From: Myxococcaceae bacterium JPH2
GTDB taxonomy: Bacteria > Myxococcota > Myxococcia > Myxococcales > Myxococcaceae
Direction: 5' to 3'
Length of the DNA stretch: 64,000 bases
Assembly: GCA_016458225.1 (NCBI GenBank)
Contig: JAEMGR010000001.1
Location: 248,001-312,000, forward strand
Shown: positions 1-8,443 of the stretch, one piece after another
How positions within the stretch are numbered: position 1 is the first letter of the stretch
Layout: every line of letters begins with the position of its first letter
The notes under the pieces: model-generated
What the model was told of the DNA's origin: nothing
What the model saw: only the letters and a program-made list of their open reading frames with translations
Database searches by the model: none
Position numbers and translations under genes: made by a program

Positions 1-475
1 GATACGCGATGAGCCCCTCACCGTCCCGGTCCCAGCGCGAGTCCAAGAGGACGCCACAGAACGGAACCGACAGCGCGCCACTCTCGGGGACGAAGATGCG
101 GTCGTACCGACCGAACACCCGATGCTTCGTCACGAACAAGCGCCCGCCAATGCGCGCGCCCGGCAGCATCTTCTCGCCGTCCGCGCGGGGCGTCGCGATG
201 ACGAAGCTGTAGTTGTATCGAGCCGGGCCGGGGTGGTCCTGGATGCTGTCCACGATGACGGGGATGCGGTCCCCCGCCTTCAGCCCCAGCCGCTGCATCT
301 GGAGCTGCGAGCCCTTGGGACAGTCTCCATCCGGAGGCATCCACTTGGGCCGCTCGGGCTTCACCTCCACCGGCGCCGCGTGCCCGCACCCGACCCACGC
401 CCCAAGCATCGCCAGGACGCTCAGCCCCAACACACCTCGGCGCCAGGACGCGCGTCCTGCCAGAGGCCCGGTCAT
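1..475 (-). CDS. putative lipoprotein, 3' end beyond window
   Basis: Reading on the minus strand from an ATG at 475, an open frame runs to the window edge (158 codons) without a stop. The N-terminus has a basic stretch (RASWRRG) and a hydrophobic segment ending in a Cys at about residue 30 (AWVGC), a weak lipobox; residue -3 is Trp, so lipidation is uncertain. The body is soluble, with motifs such as GDRIPVIVDS and a beta-rich pattern. The ATG overlaps the stop of the TamA-type gene (ATGA), which implies translational coupling and membership of the TPR-ATPase-TamB-TamA operon. No family was recognised. An envelope role is inferred from the signal sequence and the neighbours. Confidence 0.7.
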   Translation of the reverse strand, partial: MTGPLAGRASWRRGVLGLSVLAMLGAWVGCGHAAPVEVKPERPKWMPPDGDCPKGSQLQMQRLGLKAGDRIPVIVDSIQDHPGPARYNYSFVIATPRADGEKMLPGARIGGRLFVTKHRVFGRYDRIFVPESGALSVPFCGVLLDSRWDRDGEGLIAY

Positions 476-3400
476 CAGAACGCCCCGATGCTGAAGTGGA
501 ACTGCGTGGGAGCCTCGTTGACGGCCTCGTCGCGGTCCAGGTTGAACCCCACGTCGAACGCGAGCGGACCGACCGGCGTCACGTAGCGCAACCCCACGCC
601 CGCCGAGTAACGCAGCTCCGTGGGGTCGAACAACGTGCGGTCCTGCCACAGGTTGCCCGCCTCGAAGAAGAGGCCCAGGTCCAGCGCCGCGAGCGCGGGC
701 ACGCGCAGCTCCGCCTTGCCCAGCGTGTAGAGCTCACCGCCCTGACTCGTGGGGAACTGTCCCGCGAGCACGGCCTTCAAATCCTCCGAGCAGCCCGAGG
801 GCGTAATCAGCGAGCGGCAATCGCTCAATCGCTGGTGCAACGCCTGCCGTACGTCCTGCGGCAGGACGCCATCCTCGCGGAAGCCTCGGAGGCTCGACGA
901 GCCGCCCAGGTAGAACAGCTTCGAGCCGATGTTCTGCGCGCCCTCCGTCAACGGCACGATGGTGCCCGCGCGTGCACTCAGCGCCACGCTCGCACGGCGC
1001 CCCAGCGGTGCGTACACACTGAGGTTGCCCGCGAGCTTCACGCTGTTGATGGGGAACGCCGGCACGCGGTCACCCGCCACGTCCGTGGGCCGCACGCTGA
1101 GCCCGCGCATGAACTCGGCGCTCGTGGTCAGCACCATGCCGCGCCGTGGGTTGGCGGGGTCATCACGGAAGTCGAGCGTCGCCGCCGGGCGCAGCGAGTG
1201 CAGCGCGAAGTCACCGAACGGGTAGCGCAGCCGCTCCTGGTCCGCCCGGTTCACTAGCTCCAGCACGCCCGCGCGCGAACGCAGCCGGTTGTTCTCCACC
1301 TCGTACTGAAGCGACAGGTTCAGCCACGACGACACGGCCCAGTCCAGGCCCGCCACCGCGGCGAACCGCGTGGACAGGTACGAAGGACGGTGCACGCGCT
1401 CGCCAATCAGGTCCAACCGCGCGCCCACTTCCAGCGGAGAGAGGAAGTAGAGCCGCGACTGAGACAGCGCCAGGTTGCCACGCCCCCCGAGCCCGCTGAG
1501 ACCATCCAGGTCCGAGTCACACGCCGCGCCCTGCGCCAACCCCGAGTCACATCCCGCGGGCCTCCGGTCCGAGCCCAGCGCCTGCGCACTCCATCCCGCG
1601 TAGTTCACCTTGCCGCGCGCGAGCACGTTGAGGCCCTTGCCATCCACGTTGCGCCAGGCCGTGTCCAACGTGACGCGAGGACCGTCGACCAGGAAGTAGC
1701 CGCCGGACACCTCGCCATCCAACCGCGCCCGCTCCTGCACCGACACGAGGACATCCTTGGAGCCCTCGCGCCGATTGGGATCCGCGAGCGACACCTCGGC
1801 CTGCTTGAAGAGGCCCAGGCGCGCCAGCCGACGCTGCCCTTCCGCCAGGTCCTCCATCGACAGCGGCGCGCCTTCCTTCAGGTCCAGGTAGGCCAGCACC
1901 ACATCCGGATCCGTGCGCGTCAGCCCCTGGATGAGCACCTTGCCCACGTGCACCCGAGGCCCCGCATCCACCTCGTAGACCACGCTCGCGGCCTTGCCCT
2001 CGCCGTCCACGGTGACCTTGTTGGCGACGTGCGCGAACAGGTAGCCCTCGCGCCCCAAGCCGCGCTCGGTCGCGGCGCGCACCTGCTCCACGCGCTCGAA
2101 GCTCAGCGGCGTGCCTTGGCGCAACATCGCGCGGGTCCATTCCGAGTGGACGTCCGCGGGCATGCCCTCGAAACGCACGTCGCGCACGAGCGCTCGCGGC
2201 CCTTCCTCCACGTCGAAGTCCGCCACCGCCGTGTGCTGGACGGTGTCCATCGTCAGGCCCCGGAAGGTCACCATCGCGGAGGAGAAGCCCTGCTCGCGAT
2301 AGGCCGTCGTCATGCCGTCCGCCGCGTCCAACCACGCCTCTTCCACGTAGACCGTGGAGGGATCCGGCGGCGGCTCCACGCCCTGAATGTCCGGCGCGTG
2401 GCGGCCCTCCATCGACAGCGGGTCATCGCGCAGGGGCAGGTCCAGCTCGGGCCGCGTCTCGCACGCCGCGACGCGCGCGGTGAGCTGTGCACGCAGGGCC
2501 CGGCTGGACACCGCCGTGTTGCCGTGGAAGCGCACCTCGGTCACGCGCAGGGGATGGCCTTCCTCCACGTCGAACGTGAGCGCGGCGACCGCCCCGTCCT
2601 CTCGCTCCACCGAGTGCGCACGCACGCGCGCCGAATGGAAGCCGCGCTGTCGGTAGAAGGCCTCCAGCTTGCGCGCGAGCCGCGCCTCCACCACGTCATC
2701 CAGCGTGTCCTCCCCCTCGTAGGAGGCGACACGCGCCAGGAGGACATCGGGCATGCGGTGATTGCCCCGGAAGCGCATCGTGAAGCGAGGCCCCGCGCTC
2801 AACGGCACGGCCACCGTCGCCCCGCCCTCCGCCACCGTCACGGTGGGCACGCCCACGCGAGCCCGCCAGCGATGCTCCTCGCGCAGAGACACGCGCAGTC
2901 GCTCCAGCCCGGCCTCCAAGCTGCCCCGGTCAAAGACATCCCCAGGACGCATGCCGAGCGTGTCCATCAGTCGCGGCAGCGGGAGATCCGACGCCCCGAG
3001 GAACGTCACCTGCCGCACGCGCGTGGGAAGGCCCTCCTCCAGGCGCAGCGTCACAGCCACCCCGCCCCCCGGCACGGGCGCCTGCGACACGTCCACCTTC
3101 ACCGCGTCATAGCCGCGAGCCCGATAGGCCTCCTGCACCGCGCCGACCGCGGACTCCAGCTCCTCCGGATCCAGCGGGCCGCCCTCCAGCAGGTTGCTGG
3201 CCTCCAGCACTTCGCCGGTCGTGAGGACCTGATTGCCGTGAACCGTGACGGACGAGAGCCGCAGCAAGGGCGTGAGCTGGAAGACGAGCCGCACACCTCC
3301 GGGCACGTCCTCCTTGCGCGCCACCACGTCCGAGAAACGCCCCGTGGCCCACAGCCGCTCCACCGAGCGGCGCACCGCGCTTGGCGAGAGCGCCTGTCCC

Positions 3401-3627
3401 TTGCGCACGGCGACGAGCGAGGAGAGCCCCTCGGCGTCCGTGCCGCCCGGCAGGTGCAGCTCCACCGAGACCACCTCGGGAGCGTCCTCGGCGCGCGCCG
3501 GCCAAGGCCCCAGGGCGCTCGCCCACACGAGCACCAGCGCGAGCCACGCGGCTACTCGACCTCCCAGCCCAGCTTCAGCTCGAGCCCGAGGTTTCCAAAC
3601 GAGGCTTCGCTGTTCTCGTTGTCCCAC
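475..3627 (-). CDS. tamA: BamA/TamA-family outer membrane protein with POTRA domains
   Basis: The 1050-residue protein has a signal peptide (hydrophobic core about residues 26-44, then ARA-ED), a long periplasmic region built of repeated POTRA-like units to about residue 690, and a C-terminal beta-barrel of the Omp85 family. The diagnostic barrel motif LRGF sits at about residue 910, and the protein ends in Phe (FSIGAF), the usual signal for BAM-assisted insertion. Omp85 proteins insert or translocate envelope proteins; TamA works with the inner-membrane-anchored TamB, which is encoded just upstream. It is nearly twice the length of E. coli TamA, so it has extra POTRA units. The start is a GTG that overlaps the tamB stop by 76 bases; a later GTG inside the signal peptide is less likely. 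Confidence 0.88.
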   Translation of the reverse strand: MGQREQRSLVWKPRARAEAGLGGRVAAWLALVLVWASALGPWPARAEDAPEVVSVELHLPGGTDAEGLSSLVAVRKGQALSPSAVRRSVERLWATGRFSDVVARKEDVPGGVRLVFQLTPLLRLSSVTVHGNQVLTTGEVLEASNLLEGGPLDPEELESAVGAVQEAYRARGYDAVKVDVSQAPVPGGGVAVTLRLEEGLPTRVRQVTFLGASDLPLPRLMDTLGMRPGDVFDRGSLEAGLERLRVSLREEHRWRARVGVPTVTVAEGGATVAVPLSAGPRFTMRFRGNHRMPDVLLARVASYEGEDTLDDVVEARLARKLEAFYRQRGFHSARVRAHSVEREDGAVAALTFDVEEGHPLRVTEVRFHGNTAVSSRALRAQLTARVAACETRPELDLPLRDDPLSMEGRHAPDIQGVEPPPDPSTVYVEEAWLDAADGMTTAYREQGFSSAMVTFRGLTMDTVQHTAVADFDVEEGPRALVRDVRFEGMPADVHSEWTRAMLRQGTPLSFERVEQVRAATERGLGREGYLFAHVANKVTVDGEGKAASVVYEVDAGPRVHVGKVLIQGLTRTDPDVVLAYLDLKEGAPLSMEDLAEGQRRLARLGLFKQAEVSLADPNRREGSKDVLVSVQERARLDGEVSGGYFLVDGPRVTLDTAWRNVDGKGLNVLARGKVNYAGWSAQALGSDRRPAGCDSGLAQGAACDSDLDGLSGLGGRGNLALSQSRLYFLSPLEVGARLDLIGERVHRPSYLSTRFAAVAGLDWAVSSWLNLSLQYEVENNRLRSRAGVLELVNRADQERLRYPFGDFALHSLRPAATLDFRDDPANPRRGMVLTTSAEFMRGLSVRPTDVAGDRVPAFPINSVKLAGNLSVYAPLGRRASVALSARAGTIVPLTEGAQNIGSKLFYLGGSSSLRGFREDGVLPQDVRQALHQRLSDCRSLITPSGCSEDLKAVLAGQFPTSQGGELYTLGKAELRVPALAALDLGLFFEAGNLWQDRTLFDPTELRYSAGVGLRYVTPVGPLAFDVGFNLDRDEAVNEAPTQFHFSIGAF

Positions 3628-6600
3628 TGGGCCTGCGCGGAAAGTCGGTCGTCGAATCGATATTCGGCCCGCGCCCGCGTCCCGCGACCGCTCACCGGTT
3701 GTGTCATGCCGATCTTAAGCTTCTCCGACAGGAACTTCGACTCCAGTTGTGCGGTGGGCTCCGCCTGCCGCGTGGCGTCGTTGTAGGTCGTGGAGATCTG
3801 AAGGGACAGGTCGCGCAGGACGGGGTTGCTCGGCAGGAAGCGCCGGAGCTGCCGGTCCAGACCGGACACATTGAAGAGGGCCTCGGCCGCCAGCCCGGCG
3901 CTGGCCGAGGCCGCCGTGTCCTTGTCCGAACTCGTCACGCCCAGGGTCAAGAGCGACAGGACGTCCCCCTCCGTCAGCGCGGGCTCGGACGACAAGATGA
4001 TTTGCGGGTCCGCCGGCTTGCCGAAGGCGTGCAGCCGCACCACGTACTCGCGCACCTGCGTCTGGGCCTGCACCTCGAACACCGGGTCGATCCCCGTTGG
4101 ATCGCGGAACTCCACCTGCCCCTGGTTGATGGCGAAGGGGTTGTTGCGGAAGAACGCCTGACTGCCCTCGGCCGCCTCCACGCGCCCCAGCAGTCCTGGC
4201 CGCACGTCCGTGCCCGTCAGGCGCACATCCCCGAGCAGCCGCGCCTTGGCCAGGTTGTTCTCCACGCGCACGTCACCGAAGTGCACGTTCACGTCCCAGG
4301 TGACGAACGGGTCGCGTGCCCGCTCGCCAGGCAGCCCGCCCACCAGGGCCGTCCGGCGCTGAAGCCCCTTGAGCAGCGACTCCACGTCCACCGACTTCTG
4401 GTAGCGCAGCTTGACGATGTCCAGGCCACCCGTGACGGTGAGCCCATCCGGCGGACCAATCACCTGGAGCAGCCCGGACACGGTGATGGGCAGGTCCTCC
4501 GTCAGCCGGTACGGCACCTCGTCGAGTTGCAGCGTCAGCCCCAAGCGCTTCGGCTTGAAGCGATCCAACCGCACATCGCCGCGCGCGGACACGTGCCCGT
4601 CGTTGAGCTGCCCCTGCAAGTGCTCCAGCAGCACGCGCTGGCCCGTGAGTTCGAGCCGCCCCGACACGCCGCGCACGTTGACGGGCAGGTCGCGCATCGT
4701 GATGCGCACATCGGACAGCTCGGCGGAGCCGACCAGTGACGGGTCGTCCAGCGTGCCCGTCGCTTCGGCGTCCACTCGCAAGAGGCCGCTCGCGCGCTCC
4801 ACCCCAGGCAGGAAGGGCTCCAAGAGGCGCACGTCCATGCTGCCGTCACGGAGGCTCACGGCCATTCCCCGGCCACTCACCGAGCCGCCCAGCGTCACGT
4901 CCAGCGAGGTCCCGCTGAAGCGGAACGGCAACACCTCCAGCGTCCCCGCGCGATAGGACAGCGAGATGGGTCCCTTGTTGTCCGCGCGCAGGTCGCCTCG
5001 GGTGAGCACCAGCTTCTGCACCTGCGCGGTGGCCTCGTAGGACGAGGGGTCCAGCAAGGGCCCCTGCGCGGACACACGCCCCGCGAGCGAGCCGGACACA
5101 CCCTGGAGGTACGACGCTTGCGGCAACAGCGGGCGGATCTCCGGGAGCTGGAGCGCGATGGAGGAGTCGAAGCCATAGGGCGCCTTCACCTTCATCGTCA
5201 TCCAGCCCTCCGCGTCCCGGAACGGATGACCGTCCACGCGCAGGTCCTTGCCCACCTGGCGCAGTTGGAGATCCATGGCGCCCAGGTCTCGCGAAGCGAA
5301 CGTCACGTGGGGCCCCTTGAGCGAGGCCTCCACCACCGGCAGCTCCCCGTTGCCCGTCACGCGCCCATCCAGCTCGAGCAGCCCCTGGATGCCCATGCGC
5401 TCGCCGACGTCCGGCCCCACGGCTTCCGTCAACGACAGGTGGTCTCCACCAAAGCGGTAGTCCAGCCCGCCCGCGAATGCCAAGGTGCCCTCGGCCCACA
5501 GCCGTCCCAGCGGGCCCTCCAACACGGTGCGCTCCAGCACCATCTCCTTGCCCTCCACGAAACGCAGCCGCGCCGAGCCCGCGCCGAGGCGCCGCCCGTA
5601 ATAGCGGGTGTCCTTCATGTCGAAGACCACCAGCCCCTCCAGCTTCTCCACGGGGCTGTCGATCTCCACGCGCCCCGAGGCCGTGCCCGTCAGCGCCCCC
5701 TGCATCACCGCGAGCGAGGAACTCAGCCCGGCCACCACGTCCACCAGGTCCTCGGTGCGCCCCTGCGGCACGTTCACGTCGAGGCGCGCGTGCAAGACAC
5801 GCCCGAACGTCAGCGCGCCCTTGCCGAAGTACTGCGTGCGCCCCTTCTGTCCGGTGAGCGAGGGGAAGGCCAACACGCCCCCCGAGTACGTCAGCTTGCC
5901 CTGCACCACGCCCAGGCCGAGGTTCCAGAAGACGAAGTCGCGCAGCGACAGGCTCGAGTCCACCTTCACGTCCGAGTACGGCCCCGTGATGACGTAGGTG
6001 GCCGAGCCGCGGCCGGACCAGGGCAGCTTCGCGATGTGACCGAAGTCCGCCAGCTCCAGGTCTCCACCGCCGCGGATGTCCAGGCCCCGCGCCTTGTCAT
6101 AGAAGAGCGTCACGTCGCCGCGCACGCGCGAGCGCCCCGAGTCCGCGGTGATGTTCGCGAACGTCACGCGATCCGGCAGCAGCTTCACGAGCGTCTGGGC
6201 GCGAGCCCGGTCGAACTCGAGCAGCGTCTTGCCTAGGGACTCGGGCGCGTCATACGGGCGCGTGGCGAGCACGAAGCGCCCGGCGCGCAAATCCAGAGGC
6301 CCGGAGATGTTGGGACGCGGCAGCAGCGTGCCGGACAGATGCGCGGTCGCGCTCGCGGGGAAGTCCACCCACGCCCCCGCGATGCCCGCGCGCTCCAGGA
6401 TTCGTCCGAGCGAGGCCTCCTCGGTGGTGAGCGCCACCTCCACCGGAAGCTCGGGCGTCAGCCGCAGCGAGCCCGTCACCTTCACGCGCCCACTGCCCAT
6501 GGGGATCGCCAACTGCTCCACCCGAACGCGGTCCCCCACGTATGCCAGCCGCGCGGTGAGGCTCACGGGTCCGTACTTCTCGTAAGCGAGGTTGCTGGCG

Positions 6601-7472
6601 GACACGTCCGCGGACACCGCGAGCGCGGAGGGCTTGCCCGTGACGGAGAGGCGAGACCACAGATGTCCCGTGGCGGGCTTGGGCAACAGGTGCGCGCGAT
6701 GCAGGGTCTGCAGCGGCAGGAACACCTGGGCATCCAGCGCGAGCTGCGGCTGACAGAGCGTCTCCACGCGACCGGACAGCGTGGTGGTGAAGTCGTCGAG
6801 CGTGACCTCGGCGCGCTCCACGTCGAGCTGCGCCTCGGTGGGATCCAACGCGCCGGTGAACACCAGCCGGCCCAGCGTCAGCTCGCCGCCGTCCGCGCCC
6901 AGGCGCACGAGTCCGCTGCGCGCCTCGACGTCGAACTCCATGACGCCCCAGCGCTCCACCCACCCCACGTCCAGGTTGGTGATGTCCACCCGACGGCCGC
7001 GAGGCAGCGCGAGCCGCACCTCCGCGCCCGTGATGTCCAACTTCGCGATGCGCAGCCGATCCAACGGCGCCAGGAAGCACGTCCCCGGTTCGCGCGGCGT
7101 CGCGGGCGCGGGTTGAGACAGGTCCAGGTTGACGCGCGGATGCCGCACACGCACCTGCCCCAACGTGAAGCGCCGACCCAACGGCCCGAAGAAGCCGAAG
7201 CGCACCTCCGCGGTATCTGCCGCGAACAACGGCGTGTCCGAGCCGGGCAGGAAGAGCGACACGCCATGCAGCAGCACGCGCGAGCCCAGCGGATCCAACT
7301 CGCATCGCCCGATGCCGACGTCCATCCCCAGCACGCCCGGGAGATGGCGCCGCGCCAGCGTGCACGTCGCATCCCATGCGGCCTGGGTGCGCAGGACCAG
7401 GATGCTCCCCGAGAGAACGAGGAGCACCACGAGCAGCGCCTTGCGCGCACCGTTGCGGCCCTGGGATGCCAA
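3552..7472 (-). CDS. tamB: translocation/assembly module TamB (DUF490, AsmA-like)
   Basis: This 1306-residue protein has one N-terminal membrane anchor (about residues 12-31), then a very long repetitive beta-rich body typical of TamB/AsmA-like bridge proteins, and a C-terminal TamB (DUF490) domain with the ILSSEPALTEGD region at about residue 1150. TamB spans the periplasm from the inner membrane and pairs with an Omp85 partner; the family is implicated in outer-membrane protein assembly and phospholipid transport. The length is close to E. coli TamB (about 1260). It lies 6 bases after the ATPase gene, and its 3' end overlaps tamA, so the pair is clearly co-translated. Confidence 0.92.
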   Translation of the reverse strand: MASQGRNGARKALLVVLLVLSGSILVLRTQAAWDATCTLARRHLPGVLGMDVGIGRCELDPLGSRVLLHGVSLFLPGSDTPLFAADTAEVRFGFFGPLGRRFTLGQVRVRHPRVNLDLSQPAPATPREPGTCFLAPLDRLRIAKLDITGAEVRLALPRGRRVDITNLDVGWVERWGVMEFDVEARSGLVRLGADGGELTLGRLVFTGALDPTEAQLDVERAEVTLDDFTTTLSGRVETLCQPQLALDAQVFLPLQTLHRAHLLPKPATGHLWSRLSVTGKPSALAVSADVSASNLAYEKYGPVSLTARLAYVGDRVRVEQLAIPMGSGRVKVTGSLRLTPELPVEVALTTEEASLGRILERAGIAGAWVDFPASATAHLSGTLLPRPNISGPLDLRAGRFVLATRPYDAPESLGKTLLEFDRARAQTLVKLLPDRVTFANITADSGRSRVRGDVTLFYDKARGLDIRGGGDLELADFGHIAKLPWSGRGSATYVITGPYSDVKVDSSLSLRDFVFWNLGLGVVQGKLTYSGGVLAFPSLTGQKGRTQYFGKGALTFGRVLHARLDVNVPQGRTEDLVDVVAGLSSSLAVMQGALTGTASGRVEIDSPVEKLEGLVVFDMKDTRYYGRRLGAGSARLRFVEGKEMVLERTVLEGPLGRLWAEGTLAFAGGLDYRFGGDHLSLTEAVGPDVGERMGIQGLLELDGRVTGNGELPVVEASLKGPHVTFASRDLGAMDLQLRQVGKDLRVDGHPFRDAEGWMTMKVKAPYGFDSSIALQLPEIRPLLPQASYLQGVSGSLAGRVSAQGPLLDPSSYEATAQVQKLVLTRGDLRADNKGPISLSYRAGTLEVLPFRFSGTSLDVTLGGSVSGRGMAVSLRDGSMDVRLLEPFLPGVERASGLLRVDAEATGTLDDPSLVGSAELSDVRITMRDLPVNVRGVSGRLELTGQRVLLEHLQGQLNDGHVSARGDVRLDRFKPKRLGLTLQLDEVPYRLTEDLPITVSGLLQVIGPPDGLTVTGGLDIVKLRYQKSVDVESLLKGLQRRTALVGGLPGERARDPFVTWDVNVHFGDVRVENNLAKARLLGDVRLTGTDVRPGLLGRVEAAEGSQAFFRNNPFAINQGQVEFRDPTGIDPVFEVQAQTQVREYVVRLHAFGKPADPQIILSSEPALTEGDVLSLLTLGVTSSDKDTAASASAGLAAEALFNVSGLDRQLRRFLPSNPVLRDLSLQISTTYNDATRQAEPTAQLESKFLSEKLKIGMTQPVSGRGTRARAEYRFDDRLSAQAQWDNENSEASFGNLGLELKLGWEVE

Positions 7473-7477
7473 GACCG

Positions 7478-8416
7478 CTACAGCTTACCGAGCCCCTCGA
7501 GGTAGCGGTCGATCTCCGCCAAATCGATCTTGGATTTCGCCGTGCGAGGCAGCGAAGTGGCCGGAGCCGCCTGCTCGCTCGCCGACGAGGCGGCCGCGCC
7601 ACCCTGGAGTCCCAGGTTCTGCCCGATGCGATTCACCAGCTCGGCGCCAATGCTCTCCTGCCGGGCCAGGAACGCCTCGAAGAGGGCGTTGTCGCACAAG
7701 GTGTTGATGACGCGGGGGGTTCCCCCCGAGTGCGCATGCACGGCCAGCAGCGCCTCGGCCGTGAAGGGCATGCGCGGGCAGCCCGCCAACCGCAGGCGGT
7801 GCTTGATGTAGGCCTCGGTGGACTCCGCCGTGAAGGGCTCGAGCTTGTAGCGAAGCGCCACGCGCTGGGCGAGCGGCGGGTCCAGCTTGAGGTTCTTCTC
7901 GATCTCCGGCAGGCCGAAGAAGACGAACGAGATGAGCTTGCGCTCGGGGACCTCCAGGTTCAGCAGCCCCCGGAACTCCTCCATGATCTCCCGCGTCTCC
8001 AGCATCTGGGCCTCGTCGATGAGGACGACGGCCTTCTTGCCGGACTCGTGAATCTGCAGCAGGCGCTGGTAGAGCTGGGACAGGAGCGCCAGCTTCTCCT
8101 GCGCGGGATTCTCCACGCCCAACTGCAGCGCGATTCGCCGCAGCAGCCAGTGGGCGGTGATGCCCGAGTGGATGATGACCAGCAGCGCGGCCTCGTACTC
8201 GGACTCAGGCAGCGAGTCGAGCATGCGCCGGGCGAGCGTCGTCTTGCCCGCGCCGATGTCCCCGATGAGGATGGACAGGCCCTTCATGTAGCCCACGGCA
8301 TGCATCAGCCGCGTCAGCGCCTGCGAGTGCTGCGCCGAGTTGTAATAGAAGCGACTCACCGGAGCGTTGGAGAACGGCTCCTGGGTGAGTTCGAAGAAAT
8401 CGAGGTAGGTCGTCAT
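7478..8416 (-). CDS. ExeA/GspA-like AAA+ ATPase
   Basis: The 312-residue protein opens with the LDFFELTQEPFS-type N-terminus of ExeA/GspA ATPases. It has a Walker A motif at residues 52-59 (GDIGAGKT) and a Walker B at about 130-136 (VVLIDEAQ) followed by a typical AAA+ small domain. ExeA works with ExeB to place the type II secretin in the outer membrane of Aeromonas; many relatives of this family act elsewhere. Unlike ExeA, no membrane segment or peptidoglycan-binding domain is visible after the ATPase core, only about 40 extra residues rich in Ala/Ser. It sits 27 bases after the TPR gene and directly before tamB. A role in envelope assembly is inferred from context only. Confidence 0.85.
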   Translation of the reverse strand: MTTYLDFFELTQEPFSNAPVSRFYYNSAQHSQALTRLMHAVGYMKGLSILIGDIGAGKTTLARRMLDSLPESEYEAALLVIIHSGITAHWLLRRIALQLGVENPAQEKLALLSQLYQRLLQIHESGKKAVVLIDEAQMLETREIMEEFRGLLNLEVPERKLISFVFFGLPEIEKNLKLDPPLAQRVALRYKLEPFTAESTEAYIKHRLRLAGCPRMPFTAEALLAVHAHSGGTPRVINTLCDNALFEAFLARQESIGAELVNRIGQNLGLQGGAAASSASEQAAPATSLPRTAKSKIDLAEIDRYLEGLGKL

Positions 8417-8443
8417 CGGTTCGCCGGACCTCGTGGCAGCAAA

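Noticed and set aside
1390-3786. A 798-codon plus-strand frame opposite tamA
   Set aside because: Shadow of the Omp85 coding strand, with no recognisable domain.
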